DNA of 64,000 nucleotides from Symbiodinium natans (GCA_905221605.1 CAJNDS010000824.1:265001-329000), one strand, 5' to 3'; positions 1-13,308 are shown, numbered from the stretch's first letter. The notes: generated from the sequence alone by a model not told the origin. Numbers and translations: made by a program.

Positions 1-344
1 CCCCTTATCATAAGGACCCCAAGAAGGTACCCAAATATCGGAAGCCCCCCGTAGGGGTGGGCTGATTTCTTCCACTCAATGTGGCAGGACGATTGACGGT
101 TTGGGCATCGGCTTCTCCCCGGCCCACCATGGCTTAATTCGACCCGGGGTCGGAGAGATGTCTACATACAACCCTACATGTGGCTCGGACTTTGTGCTCT
201 CAATCCTTCCGTCCCCCCGCCCCGGCCATAGAGTAGGAACAAGATTGAAAAACGCATTGCAGACACAAAAGTGTGCGGCGATGAGACGGGGTCTTCTTCT
301 GCTAGGACCCGGAGCAGGCCCTCATTTCCTTTCTTTAGTGTTTG

Positions 345-417
345 GGTTCCCTTATCACCCCCTTAACACCAAAAAGGGTACCCTTTTTATTCCTCGGTTA
401 CTCCTGGGTCTGGTTCC
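345..417 (+). repeat. Dispersed fragment shared with the 12-kb unit head
   Basis: This segment matches 15046-15119 (unit A head) and 26979-27050 (unit B head): a ggttccctt start, then a near-palindrome, then a conserved tail ending in tctggtt. At 371-388 the palindrome is perfect (AAAAAGGGTACCCTTTTT, 18 bases); in A it carries a central mismatch. It shows that the unit head contains an element that also occurs alone, 14.5 kb upstream. No coding potential is evident. Confidence 0.6.
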
Positions 418-1278
418 TACTGCACGAAGCAGGGCTGAACCTTTGAAGGCATGGACGTCGTTGCCCTTCCTGGAGCTGGATTTGGGCATATTCACCTGGG
501 GCCCTCTTTACCTGGAGTTTTCTGGGGTTATACCTACGAATTAAGGGCGGTTACTACTAAACCGTAGGTAAATAGAGTCCCCGGCACTTGCCATACCTGT
601 CTCGCAGCCGCGTCGGCAGTCATGAGCCAGCAAGAGTAGCGGGAGCCAACCTTCATGCCAGATTTCTCAGTCTCCGCGTCTAGGCAACACCTTGGTCAGC
701 ATGTCTCGGGCACAGAGCAGGGCAATTGACAAAGGGTGGGTTGCAGACCAAATCGACCCACCCCACTCCACAAATTCATGCTTGCCAGCACAGGTATTAC
801 GCAACTAGCGAGGTTTAGCGTGCATCAGTCTATACTGCGAGTACGCTGAGCAGCCACACCTGCAGTATAGCTGGCGGGCCGCACGCCGTCGTCTGCCAAG
901 ATGGATAGTGACGCCGTGACAGGGTGTGGCCTCCATGCTTTGGGAGATTCCGGCCTTTCAGTCGCTTGGTAGGCTTTAGGGTTTAGGGTTTAGGGTTTGG
1001 GGTTTAGGGCGTGCAGCAGGGGAGTTTTGGTTCCGAGAGCCCTTTCAAGACGCACCTTTACAGTACTTTACACGTAATCCTCCATAAAGGCCGATGCCGA
1101 AGAGAGCCTGCTCATATGGGTATTTCCCAAATTTAGGGGTACCCCCCCCTTTTTTATCCCCCCTAAACAGAATAGAATCCCCTTAGTCAATCCCCTGAAG
1201 CCTCGAGCAAAAAACACAAACTAGAAATCGAACCCCCTAAGCTCTGAGAAGCCCTAAAGTGCCCTCCACCCTACACCG

Positions 1279-1349
1279 TAAACCCTAAACCCTAAACCCT
1301 AAACCCTAAACCCTGAACCCTAAACCCTAAACCCTAAACTCTAAACCTT
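1279..1349. repeat. Interstitial CCCTAAA array
   Basis: About ten head-to-tail copies of the CCCTAAA heptamer, with single-base variants (CCCTGAA, CTCTAAA) towards the edges. The unit equals the plant/dinoflagellate-type telomere repeat, but the array lies inside unique sequence, so it is interstitial. Confidence 0.85.
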
Positions 1350-2703
1350 GATCCCTGAGCCCACATTGCAACAACCCCGAAGCCTCAGCTGAAGCCAGAT
1401 TCTTCTTCGTGGTCCTCGTGCTGGCGCTCGGAGCCCGGATTTGGGGAAGGGCGGGCGTGCAGGACGCTCCTTTTCTTTTTTCGGGTGGGGGGTGGGGTGG
1501 GTTCAGGGTGCGGGAGTTAGGCTACTTCAGGGCTTAAGGTTTCGGGTTTAGCGCGGTTTAGGATGGTTTAGGGTTCAGGGTTTGGGGTTCTTCTCCGTTT
1601 TGGGATGTTAGGTTTTTGGGGTTTGGGGCTTCGGCTTCTGTTTGGGTTCGACTTCGTCTCGAGTTAAGGTTGCCAACCTAAAATTCTTCACTGCCTTCCC
1701 CAATTTGTGGCTGCAGCCTTAACAGGTTGTAGGGCTTCGGGTTTATGCCCGAAACACTACACAAACCCTAAATAAACGCTACATAAACCCTATATCAACC
1801 CTATATAAACCCGAAACCCGAAGCCCTAGACCCTGTAAACGCGAAAACCTGGACCCGAAGGCCCCACGTCCCAAAACCCTAAACCTGCGTTCTGCAGGCT
1901 GGCGCTCTTCTCGGCGCTGTTCTTCCAGAGCCCAGGTCTTCGAAAGGCCGGCAAACAATCGTGCCTGGAGGGGTTTAGGGTTTTAGGTTTAGGGTGTAGG
2001 TCCGACGGGTTTTATCGCCCGCGTTGTAGGTTTCAGGATTGTTTAGAGTGTGGAACCTGATGTGCACTCTGCGTTGCACACCCTGCGGGTTAGGGATGTG
2101 GTTCGAAGAGAAGCCATTGAAGAAAACCCTGTGCTACATATTCAGCTATGCAACGTTCACTTTATGGGATATTCGTCCATGCACGATGGCGGGATAAGGG
2201 TGACAGTTTCGGACTTGCAAGTCAAAGCTTTGAGGCTTAAGCGCCTTTTATCAGGCAGCTGCAGCAGGATTTCCTTTGCTTCGCGGTCGTACCCACACAA
2301 AGACCCACAGATCCCCAGCAGCCTAGAACAAGATGTGGATACCTGAAATTCGAGTGAGCAGTATTCTTGTCTGTGAACTTTGCATTGCGAGGCGTTGTGG
2401 GACCTCTTAAGCGAGGCACGTTGTGCTGTCAACTTGGCTGTCCACCAGGGGCTAGGGTCAGAGTCTGAGGGTTTAGGGTTCTGGCTTGAGGACTGCAAGG
2501 AATGCATGAATTGCAGAAGCAGGGCAAGAGAAGAACAGACACAGGAATGCAGGGGCTTTGATGAAGAAATCGCGAGTCTTGTGCGGGGATGTTGCGTGTG
2601 CATCTCGACAAGAATCGCCGTGCCGTGCCCTCGATGCCATCCTCCCGTCATGAGTTGAACAACGAGTTCCTCCCTGCGTTCGAACCAAAGCCCTATGTGG
2701 GGG

Positions 2704-2813
2704 TTTCCCAACATAGGGGTACTCTTTCTTTTGGGGGTCCCTTTAAGGGGGTTCCATTTAAAGGGGTTTCATTCTATTTGGAGCATAAACGGGGTGCCCC
2801 CTATTTTGGGAGA
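2704..2813. mobile_element. MITE-like foldback element 1
   Basis: The left arm (2704-2722, core CCCAACATAGGGG) and the right arm (2794-2813, which reads TCTCCCAAAATAGGGGGCAC on the other strand) form an imperfect terminal inverted repeat of about 20 bases around a centre of about 70 bases rich in short GGGG/CCTTTAAGG motifs. The size and structure fit a non-autonomous foldback or MITE. No target-site duplication was confirmed. Elements at 9681-9776 and 11026-11138 have related ends. Confidence 0.45.
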
Positions 2814-2925
2814 TGGCCATAAAGCCCACTGCGCGAGGCGTTAGGCGGAGATGACGAAGACGAGGACAAGGAAGGGTCCAAGCCCCAGGAACGAGGGCTT
2901 CCTCGAATCGGCTTTGGCCTGTGCT

Positions 2926-3046
2926 GTTAGGGTTTAGGGTTTAGGGTGTAGGGTTTAGGGTTTCGGGTTTCGGGTTTAGGGTTTAGGATTCAGGGGTTTA
3001 GGCTTAGGGTTTAGGGTTTAGGGACTTAGGGCTTAGGGTTTCGGGT
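2926..3046. repeat. Degenerate TTTAGGG array
   Basis: TTTAGGG heptamers interrupted by TTTCGGG and GTTTAGGA variants, in the opposite orientation to the array at 1279-1349. Alternating orientation argues against a chromosome end. Confidence 0.8.
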
Positions 3047-6000
3047 CAAGGGGTAGGCCCTTGGGACTTTTTATGGTTCCCCAAATCGGGTTTAAGAGGA
3101 GCATGTCTAAGGGCGATCCCAGTCAAGCCTTTCCTCTGTGACGACGATCTTGTAGGGGATAGAGGGTTTTTTCGGGTTCATAGGGTTTAGGGTTCATAGC
3201 TGGTTTATGAGTTTAAGGTTATAGCTGGTTTATGAGTTTAGGGTGTACAGGGTTGGTTTACTTCTTCCGGGGTTGTGTTTTCTAGTACGGGTTCTGCGCC
3301 TGGCGTAAGACCTGGAGCTTCCATTTGCTGCACCTGCGCTCAGGAAAGAGGACGACGGCGATGCCGGTGACGAGCGCGATGGGGCCCCAAGTGTTATCGG
3401 TGGGGTTTTGATGTACCCGCCGCCGCGTTTGCGAAAATTGCTGCCCCACCCCCCAACCGCTGCCGGGTCTTCACCCAAAGCCGCGCTTGGGATAGTACTC
3501 ATATACTTCAATAAAGGTTGAGATTAAACCGGGTATGTGTCCCCAATCTTCGGGTTTCGTTGCTCCTAGGGTTGCCGGCCCAAGGCCCGACGCGACAAGC
3601 GCGGCGGGGGCAAGAAGAAGCGCCGATGATCACAGAATGGCAGCTGGCTAAGGGGTTTAGGGTTTAGGGCTTGGGGGGTTGTGGCGTCTAGTCTTAAAGC
3701 ACATAAAATACGCTACAACAGCCCCATCCCCAGGGTTCCGGGTTCAGAGGGTCGCGTGCTGCTGTGCAGGAACATGTTCTGGGCTTGGAGCTTGAAGGGC
3801 CTACAAGTTTTCGCGTACCTGCCTGGCGCCTGTCGTGCATTGTCGCGTTGAAGAGCTGGGGGTCTTCAAGCATTTGCGGCCGCGGCCGAGGCTCTCTGGT
3901 GCCCGCGAGCGTCCGCCAAAGCCATGGTTTCATCGCAGAAGAGACGGGCAGAATCCATTGAGTCGGCCCAGCTCAAGATCAGCTGTTGAGGCCCATTGCT
4001 GGGCCTCCGCTGACCTCGGACAGACTCGTCTCACCAAGCTAATGCATTCGGTTCTCGCAGGACAAAAGCGCGTTACCGGAGATCAGTTGATCAGATCAGT
4101 CCATGTACGAAGAGCGCATCACAATAGTGACTTCTCGCTGGAAGCTTCTTTGACATTTCAGAAGGCTTGCAGCGAGAGTGTTCACTTTGCAGGACATGTT
4201 GGGCTGTCCAAATTCCCAAAGGATGCGACTATGTACACGTTCGGGTCAACGGATCAACCCAAAGACTTGCGCAGTTTCAGACCTAGAAGGTTTCAGAGAG
4301 TTTCAGAAGGTTGTCATAGTGTGCTTCGTGAAGATCAGGAATCCACTGGCTGCCATGGTGCGTCCACGGCAGCGTTCAAGCCCTCCAGCCTTTCTTCCGA
4401 ACAGTCCGGCCCCTGCTCTGACTCTACGAGTTGACTCTGCAAGTTTATGCCGTAACTTCCCTGGATATATCCAAACCCCAAGGCTGCGCATGTAGCATGG
4501 CATGGTGCTGAGGCCGCGGGCACGAGCAAAAGCCAATATTTCGCGCAGGAAGAGGCTGCGGTCGTCGCGAGGGACTTAGTGACCAGCGCCCCCTGTGTTC
4601 ATGCCATGTTTCAATGCCAGACGTTGCCAGTCGTGTTCGAAAGGATTGCTGAAAAGAGCCTTGAAGCCATTGATGCAAAGCAAACTGTCGAAGACCCGGG
4701 GCTTGAGCCCAACGTCGCTTTAGAATGTGCGAGTGCCTATAGGCCCAGGGCCAGAGCCACGAAGTTGCTTTTAGGCCAAGGCCCCGCCCCCCCCCCCCCC
4801 CCCCACCCCCAAGAAGAAAAAGAAAGCACAACTGACAAGAATAGTGTCCAACCAAGCTGTCAGACCCGATGGAGCAAGCACAACACAGCTGTACATTGCA
4901 AGCTGAAGAAGTCGTCATACATACTAGCAGAGATAAACTGGTCGTCGCAGCACTTTCCAAGGAACCCCCTGTCGTTAACGTCATTGCTTGAAACAGGTCA
5001 CCAGCTCGTTGCTTCGACGCTGCTGGCCACGATCACGGCGCGGAAGCTGAGCAGGTTCCTTCTGCCCGCCGGGCATCTGGCTCTCACCCGAGGCACCAAA
5101 CCAAAAATCCCCTTAGCCACCTTGGCCTTTCCTTTCGATTGTACTCCGAAAAGGTACTCTGGAGTAAGATGACAGCCGGGCAGTGGTCGCAACAACCGCG
5201 TGGCTTGATTTAGCACCGTCATCGAAGCCGTCGGAGTCAGAAGATTGGGCCCGTGCGCAAGCCCTGCTGCCACTTTTCAGAAAGTTATTTGCACTAGTGA
5301 GCTTTTACTTTAGATCCACCTAAGGGCGGGCCGCTTCCAAAGTTCCTCGCAGCTCTAAGTTGCGAGATCCCTACGCTGCAGCGCAAAGCCCGCTGCTTTA
5401 AGACCTTCAGGCACGTGTGCATGGGGCAGAAAGCTTTTCTCAACACAGGTCCCAGCATGCTGCGCCATTCACAGACTCACCAATCTGTGTTGCGAGTAGC
5501 TAGGCTCAACCAGGGATTTCTCCGAGAGAATAAGAGAAGATGTTTGAGACCTTAGCATAAGTGCTGTGCATGCGCAGGCGCCTCCAGTTTCGCATGTGCC
5601 GTCAAGCGCAGCTTGCACATTCTCCAAGGTCATACAGCCCTAAGACCCTAAATGCCAAACCCTAAAGTATGAAAACTCTGACCTTTGAACTCAAAACTCA
5701 CAGAGATCGCTGCTAGGCCTGTGCTTGCATAGCAGGCCTAACACGTAGTGGGCATCATCGGAGACTTTTTTACACAGCGTGCTGCAAAGGGACGATCTGT
5801 ACTGCACGCATTGGAATCTGCGCAGTTCTAGGTCGCGTTCGACCAGGGACATGCCGCATCATCTTTGGCGGCCCGATCTGCAGCACTTGCCGCGGAAATC
5901 GGGCCCTGACAGTCTTTTGCTCTGCACAGATCCTCAGCTGGCTCAGCTCACGCCCCCATGCCTCTCCAAAAGTGCAGGCTCCGCTGTGGACCGAGATCTC

Positions 6001-8232
6001 CACCAAGTGTCGATGGAGAGCTTGGGCTCGCAAAGGCCCTCGACTACTGCAAGGTCGGTGTGGATGCTGGAGATGTAAACATGTCCAACCTGTATGTCGA
6101 GCCACGACACGTGGTCACATCTGTCAGAAGCCGCTGCCATGGTCCAGTCGAAAAAAGCGCCTTTGCGCTGGAAGGCATGGCCAAGCCTTTTCGCCCATTC
6201 GTTTGAACGGCAGTGCCGGGTTGCCGTGGCTGTTTGGTCATCCGGCAGAAGAAAGGCTGATTGCGTGCGAAAATGAGATCAGCATGAGAAGTCTTGGAAC
6301 CCTCAACCTTCTAAAAGCCCAACAATCCGTTGGCACTTTTCACCTTGTTGCGCGCATGTCCATGACGGCGAACGTTTAGCAACAACTTGCACATCGCGCC
6401 CAGCTGCGATAGCCAGAAAGAGGGGGGAATGTGTCGTCGAGCTTGTTGAGTTCCGCTGCTCTACGTTGGTGAATTTTGTGTCCACCATCTAGTACTCTCC
6501 CAGCTGCTCCCTACAGCTATGCTCAGCATCGGGCTCAGTAAGCACTGAGCCCAAAATACGTGTTCCATGTTCGAAGACTAGGCTCTCTCCAGAGGTGAGC
6601 CTCCGTCCTCATGCAGGGGGCGCACGGAAGACACACTTGTTGCAGACCAAGGCTTGCAAAATCAGCGCGTACCTCGTAGACAGCCCAATCCTTCCATACC
6701 TTCAGCCTTGTCCGAAACCCTGAACTACACGCAGCAGCCGCAGACACCCATGACCATGACCGGCGGCGGAGCCCAAAAAAAACGGGAGGTCCGGTAGGTG
6801 TTTGGGGGATTGTGGGGGTCGATCAGAAGCCGAGGCTCAAAGAGCGGGCCAATTGAACCTGCAATTGAAGGACGGCTTTAGAAGTTCCTAAGCGGAACTT
6901 TCACATATTGGGGAGGCCTGATTCAGCAGAGTCATGGCAGGATGGATGTTGACAGCTACCTTTCCTTCACCAAGAATCGTCTCGTGCACCTTCAGGGATT
7001 GCACCTGTGGCTTCCTGCCCTGTCTTGCCAGCTCCGGCCCTGTCGCAAGCAACGCAGAAAGAAGATGCTGACCGATCGGGGTGCGCCCAGGAATTTCGCT
7101 TCGCTTCGGCGGACCTGTGAGTCCTCACACTTGCCAGAGGTCTTATCACGACTGCATTCAGCACTTGACCGACACCCAGAAAAGCTCGCCGCTACCCCCT
7201 TTACCCCCTTGCTGCTGTTGGCAGTTTTGAGATGCTTCCAGTTCGCGCCGGTCTCGTGCAAAGGATTCGGGCTTGGGATTGTTGCCTGAGACACACTGCG
7301 CCACATTCGGGCCTCTAAACCCTACAGGCCTTTACCCAAACCCTACACCCTCCCTTTGGTTTGAAATTCGAAGGTCCGTTTGCTGCAGCAAACTTGCCAA
7401 GCACCCTGCTGCAGTGACAGGCGTAGATCACCGGTGTGTTGGACATGAAGACGTACAGGTCTTCGTACCTGCAGTGCTCTGCACTTTCCATGAAGGTCGC
7501 CTCCATTGGCAGCTATCGATTAAACCCTAAACCTTAAACCCTAGACCCTAAACCCGAAAGCCTTCATTGGCTTCTCATCTCCAAAAAGGCCTTCCGGGTT
7601 CTGACCACTTTTCATCCACCCATGACGGCACTGACGCTTTGGGAAACTGGCCATGTCCCTACGCTTCAATGCCTGAGTTCTGGCTGCGGCAAATCTTGCG
7701 GCAGCTCAGATACGCCGCTAAATCGGGAATTCAGATTCCAAGTTTCAGTAGTCCCGAGCTCCTAAACTCTAAACGCTCAACTCTTAGACTCTTAAACTCT
7801 AAACTCTAAACCTTAAACCCTAAACTTTAAACCTCAAACCCAAAAAGGAGAGCACTTGAAAGAACACCAAGCACCTTCGAGCCAAAAGGAGCTTTGAGGC
7901 GAGGCCAGGTCGTGTAGGCTTCAGAGGCCTCCTTGGGGTGAGTTGCAGGATCTGGGACCGCTGATGGGTGTCCTAGAGATCGCAGGCGTTAGATGCGTCT
8001 AAGAAGGAGGCACCAGTTGCCATGGTCAGGTTATGTGCGCCCGTGTCTCTTGGTCGTTGCGCTTTGGGCGGAGTCAGCCGTGCATGAAGGAGAAGCTGAC
8101 CGACCGCGTGCATGCGTGCTTAGATTTTGATGCTGAAGCATCCTGCCGACAACCTTGGGCGCAGGTCTTTTTGGAAGCACTTTGCACGTCTGTCAGATTT
8201 CCAGGACATGGACGTGGGGTTGCAAACCCCAA
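3047..8232. other. Gene-poor stretch, no supportable gene
   Basis: About 5 kb with no recognisable gene. The longest open frames (3835-4434 and 4579-5172 plus, 4445-4984 minus) are 180-200 codons, overlap one another on both strands and contain no motif I can place. A C-run lies near 4791-4804. Short CCCTAAA-like patches occur at about 5637-5665, 7527-7555 and 7763-7843. Isolated exons of an intron-rich gene cannot be excluded from sequence alone. Confidence 0.5.
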
Positions 8233-8331
8233 GCCCTAAACCCTAAACCCTAAACCCTAAACCCTAAACCCTAAACCCTAAACCCTAAACCCTAAACCCT
8301 AAACCCTAGAAAACCCTAAACCCTAAACCCT
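8233..8331. repeat. Interstitial CCCTAAA array
   Basis: About 13 near-perfect CCCTAAA copies with one interruption (CCCTAGAAAA). It is flanked on both sides by unique sequence. Confidence 0.9.
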
Positions 8332-9680
8332 GGCAGAGGAGGTCTGCTGGCTTTTTGAGGTCTTTGCACTGGCGCTCCAGAAGCCTCGCGTGTTTAAGAA
8401 GGAGCAGCAGCACGGAGGAAGGACATGGAGCAGCTGTCCAAATTTGCCGATAATCAGCCCTGAGTAAGTAGGGCTTAGGTTTTAGCGTTTAGGGTTTCGG
8501 CTAAGGGTTTAGGTTTTAGGTTTGGCGGATCGCTGTTCCAGCAGAAAAGTTGTTGGGACCGCTGGGTGCCTCCTTAGTTGACGAGGAGCTTCTCGTGGAT
8601 CTGGCCGCCCCGGCTTTTGCGGTGCTTGAAAGGTCTTCGAGAGGCTTGGCTCTCGGCTGTAGCGCAAATTTAACAGACCCGAGCGGCCTTAAATCCTAGA
8701 CTCCAAAACCGTTCAAACCCCAGCATCAAAACCTGAGAGCGCGACCTTAAAGCCTTAAGGCTGTAAGGTTGGCCATGAGTGTGGGCGATGGCGAAATTGT
8801 CGCCCATCATCGGAAGCTCAACAGCCCATCAGCCTTTGAAATCGGTGCTCTTACCTAGGATTGGGGAGGCTTACAAGTACGTACACCTGTTGGAAGCAGT
8901 TGCAAAAAAGAGAGAGCCCATCTCGTCCCTTGAGTTGCAGAGGTCCTTGGCTAGTTAGCAAGGCGGTGAGGCTGTGGACTGCGGACCTTGCAGCTTTCGT
9001 GGTCGGGGCCCGTTCCGCCCTAAGTGCTTAAGATCTAGGACCCAAGGATGCTCCACAGGTGGGTGAAGGAGACTCAACTTCAAGGCTTCAAGCACTGCAA
9101 TCGCTCATGGACCCGATCCGTGTCTCGCATATTGTCGGTGTGGTGCAGTGCTGGAGTCGTTCGAACATCATGCAGGTCTTGGGCCAGGAAAGCTGAGATG
9201 GGCGTCTGCGCAGAAATCCTGCAAGGCTTCTCTCACAAGGTCCTGCTGGCAATGTCTTGTCGTAGACATGCCTACGACTCTGCCAAAGCTCTCACAAGAG
9301 CCAAGCGACGGCTCTAGCCCGGCCTGGTCCATGGGCCTGTGTGGTGAGTTCTCTGCCCTGCGCTGCCATTCCCCCGGGAGCCCTGAGCCTGATCTGATGC
9401 TGGCGAGCCTGCTCGCCAGCACGAAGAGCTGCCAGACAAGGAAAGGGCTCCGATGTGTTGCAAGCCTCGCCTCGGTTTTGGGTTTAGGGTTTGGGGTTTG
9501 GGGTTTAGGGTTTAGGGAATAGGGTTGACGGAAGAAACCCGCGCAGTTGTGCGCCGGGAATCAGGCTGGCAAACACGTTACAGTCACAGCTGCCGGCGAT
9601 GGACCCGATCATGTCATGCTCACAGAGCGCAAGAGGACTCGAATTGAACCTTGAAAGTCGCACCTGAGACCATTTCGGGG

Positions 9681-9776
9681 GTTTGGGAAAACAGGGGGTC
9701 CCTTCTTGGGGTCCTTATTACAAGGGCATCCTACTACTGGGGGGGTCTATTTTGGGGGGTCCCCTATTTTCGTAAA
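9681..9776. mobile_element. MITE-like foldback element 2
   Basis: The left arm 9681-9702 (GTTTGGGAAAACAGGGGG...) pairs with the right arm 9755-9776, whose reverse complement begins GTTTACGAAAATAGGGG. The arms are about 22 bases with a few mismatches and share the AAATAGGGG core with element 1. No coding capacity. A non-autonomous foldback element is inferred. Confidence 0.45.
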
Positions 9777-11025
9777 CTTCCATTGAAGCAGACTAGTCGG
9801 CTGGCTGCTGAGTCCCAACTCCCGGAGTCAGGGATGTCGACAAAGGCAGCCTCGCCATCTGCGTACGCGAAGTCTTCTGCAGGAGGGGTGATTGCGAAGG
9901 CCACGGAGGGGGATCCTAAACAAAAAGGAACCTCCGCACAGTCTTTTCTAGGGGCATGTGTTTCGAACAAAGCCCCTGAACCCTGCACCCGAACCCAACA
10001 ATCACCCGCATGGATGATGGCGGATAGCGCTTTGGCCAGGAAGCTCAGTGTTCTCAGATCAACGGCCTCTGCATCTTCACCCAAGATAGGTGGCCCCAAA
10101 AACCTGAGCCCTAAAATGGAGATCCGGCAATGCCATCTGGTAGACTTCAATGGGAGCTTCGGTGGTTGGTAACCCTAAACCCTAAAACCTAAACCCTAAA
10201 CCCTAAACCCTAACCCTAAACCCTAAACTTGGTATGACTGTGGCTGTTGCTGGAGGCCCCGCCCTGGCAGCTCAGGACACTGGATGCCTGAGCTCAGATG
10301 AGTTGTGCTTGTTTCAGGTAGGTGGCCGGTAGTTTTCTCGTCAAGGCTACCCTAAACCCTAAACCCTAAGCCCTCTAATCCCTAAACCCCAAACCAAAAA
10401 CCCTAATCCCTTATGGAGCGTTCAGGGTTTTAGGGCTCTGTGCTGGTGCCCCCTAAGGCAGTCTCCTTGAAGCTGTGTGCAGGCTGCCTCTCTTGCAGAC
10501 GTCGACTGTCTGGGCTTAGGGTTTAGGGTTTCGGGTTTCGGGTTTCGGGTTTCGGGTTTAGGGTTTCGGGTTTAGGGTCATGAAGTCATACCCCTGCTAT
10601 TAAAATTAGCAAGGCGCTGATGGTCTCTCCCAGTGCAGTCCCCAGATGTCCCAGAAAGTCTCCCCCACCTCTTGGAAGGGCACGCCTTGGCCATCGGATT
10701 CAAGAAGCTGCAGTGTCCAGCCTGCTCCAGGAGGTGGGCCGTATAGACCGGCTGGCGCCGGCCAAGCATTTTTGCCCCGCCCTAGCGAAGAACATCTTCC
10801 TCGCGACCTTGTTCAGACATTCCCGCCGGCTTCCCCCCCGAACTCCTAAGCCCCAAAACCTAAAACCCTGAACCGAAGTGACGGCTGCGAAGTCTTGCGA
10901 GATGTTCCACACCCAGAGCCCATAACCTTCTGCAGTGAGGCGAAGGAAGGTTACAATGCACTGGGGCGACGAGGCAGGTCATGGCAGGTTTCGTTGTGCT
11001 TGAAGAGGTGCCCCCCCAAAGCCCT

Positions 11026-11138
11026 CCAATATAGGGGTCGGAATAAGTACGAATAGTATTCCCTTATGGTCCCTGTATAAGGATACCACAATAACCCCCA
11101 TAAAAAGCCATTCTAATTCTTCAGGCCCCTATATTAGG
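11026..11138. mobile_element. MITE-like foldback element 3
   Basis: The left end (11026-11039, CCAATATAGGGGTC) and the right end (11124-11138, reverse complement CCTAATATAGGGGCC) form a near-perfect inverted repeat around about 85 bases. The ATAGGGG core is shared with elements 1 and 2, so the three may be one family. Confidence 0.45.
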
Positions 11139-13241
11139 CCCTAAGCTGCGACCTCTCGCAGCTCGCAAGCGTCCTGCGAGATAGCCATCCGTGGGGCCTG
11201 CGCCTGTCCTTGATTTCTGACACTTGCTCGCGACGCCCGCTTCTGGTGGCGTGCCTCGGCATCGACGTGCATGCCTTGGGCTGGAATACGCTTGGTCTTG
11301 GCATGGCAAGCTCGACCCTAAACCCTAAACCCTGAAACCCTCAACCCTCAACCCTAAACCCTACAACCGCATTATAGGAAGACTTGCTGTGACAAGGGCA
11401 GATGTTCGGGACGGTCGGTGGCGGAAGTGGCCGGAAGGGGTCAGGAATCCCAGTTTCCTGCAAGCTTCTTTGGGTTTAGGGTTTAAGGTTTAGGGTTTAA
11501 GGTTTAGGGTTTAGGGTTTAGGGTTTAGCAGCGGTTTTCCACCCTGTCCCGTAAGATCGTGCCCAGGCGCTTGCTGCAAGCATCCTAGGGCAGACGTTCC
11601 AAGTGCCGTGCTTTGGCGACTCCTTGGCAGTGTCGAATTTCAATTTCGGGTGCTATCGCCCGGTTCAATCGTCAAGCTTTTTGACAGTTGTACCCTAAAC
11701 CCTAAACCCTAAACCCTAAACCCTAAACCCTAAACACTCAATAGCCTCAACCCTACCGAGAAAGGCATGCGCATCGACTCTCGTTGAAGCCGGCCCAGAG
11801 CTTGAGGGCCTTGGCTTTGCGCGTGCCTGGAGAATGTGTCGCCACCAACCGCTGAGGGAAAGGGTCTCTCCAAGCTGCATGAGAGCAAAAGCGGAAATGT
11901 GGATTTGCGGTGGCAAGAATGGCCCGAAATGTTTGAGAGTCTGTCAGCTATCCGCCTTGGAGGTGCTAAGTCAAGCTCGCGGACGTTCTTGTTTACCGCC
12001 TCTCGTCTTGGGTGTGACACCTATGCTTAGAACCGCGTTCCTTCTACGTATTGGTTTTGTCAACCCAACGGCACGCAGAAATGAATATCATGCTGACATG
12101 AGCATGTTATCTTCTGTGTTCGCACATCAAGAGCCAAAGATTGCATGGCGCATGCCGCCGCATCAGTCCCACGTATCTGTGGTGCATCCCAGTTGCGTGC
12201 ATGGAGTGGAGGCCTAATTGGGCCAAGTTGCGAGCAGCCTGAGCCATCTAGGACCCATTAAGTTTGAGCCCGGCTGCGCGGGTTCGCTGGTGCAGCATGG
12301 AACACGCATCATGCTTGGCGCCCTTCTCTTGAGCCTCCGATGTGTCTGAGCCCCCTCCTCGTGTTGTCTTTGCTGGAGCAGTTTCATGTTGGCTGCTTGC
12401 ATTCCCTTTTCCGCGGGCCTTGAGACGGCCGTCGCAAGAGCCGCAGCATGCGCGCTGAGGGACTTCGAGAGACTTTGCGCCTTGGTGTCGCATGGCCCTA
12501 TGGCCGTATGGCCGTGCCTAGGGCCTGTCACGCAATGAGATCCTTGGGAGAAGCTGTGCATGGATCAAGCGGCAGCCTTACGGCCCTCCGCCTGCTCTGG
12601 CCTCTCATGTGCCTGCCTCTTCTCATCGTTTCGGGTACTTAAGAGGCCAGAGCAGAACGTGCGCCCTGTTCATCCGCCACCCAGGCACTCAGGAAGGGAT
12701 CCTACCACGGTGCTAAGAATCACGGAGATGGGGTGACCGCCTGACGGGCAAGAGGCACCCGTTCCACGAACCTACGAAAAGGCGGGGTGCTGAGAGGAAC
12801 TTCGTTTTGGGTGCCCGCTTTGCCCGGTCGAAGTGTTCCCGCTCTTTGCTTTTCCCACAAAGAGGCTGACCCAAGCCATGCTGTGAAAACTGCAATTTTG
12901 TGAGGATTCAAGTGTAGGGCTTGCGGTTGAGGGCTTCGGGGCACATCGCGATTCCTCTCACGGTGGCAACGCGCAGCGTGCGTTACAATCATTGAGGCCG
13001 TGTGCCCGACTTGCTTCAGTTCATGGCGGTTGCCTCTCATGAAACAAGCTTTGTGACGGCTTTTCGCCATGTGAAAAATGTATCCGAAACCCTGAACCCT
13101 AAACCCTAAACCCTAAACGGAAATTGGAGCCTCCGGACGGATTTCTGAGTCACTGCGCATCAACCTGGCCGAGGCCAGAAATGCACTGCTGGCGCTTTCT
13201 TGCTGCTCGCGTGGCGTCCATGGCAGTTGCTGCAATCCAGA

Positions 13242-13308
13242 ACCCTAAACCCTAAACCCTAGACCCTAAACCCTAAACCCTAAACCCTAAACCCTAAACC
13301 CTAAACCT
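13242..13308. repeat. Interstitial CCCTAAA array
   Basis: About nine CCCTAAA copies with one CCCTAGA variant, flanked by unique sequence. Confidence 0.85.

Larger units (their letters stand above)
1..2703. other. Gene-poor DNA with scattered TTTAGGG/CCCTAAA patches
   Basis: I see no supportable gene here. The longest open frames are under 190 codons, overlap on both strands and show no recognisable domain. The stretch holds short telomere-type heptamer patches in both orientations (974-1009 as TTTAGGG, 1279-1349 as CCCTAAA), many degenerate versions of the heptamer around 1500-2050, and a fragment at 345-417 that also occurs in the head of the 12-kb tandem unit further on. Confidence 0.6.

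Noticed and set aside
3835-5172. Three overlapping open frames of 180-200 codons
   Set aside because: They overlap on opposite strands, one depends on a C-run translated as poly-Gly/Pro, and none has recognisable features.
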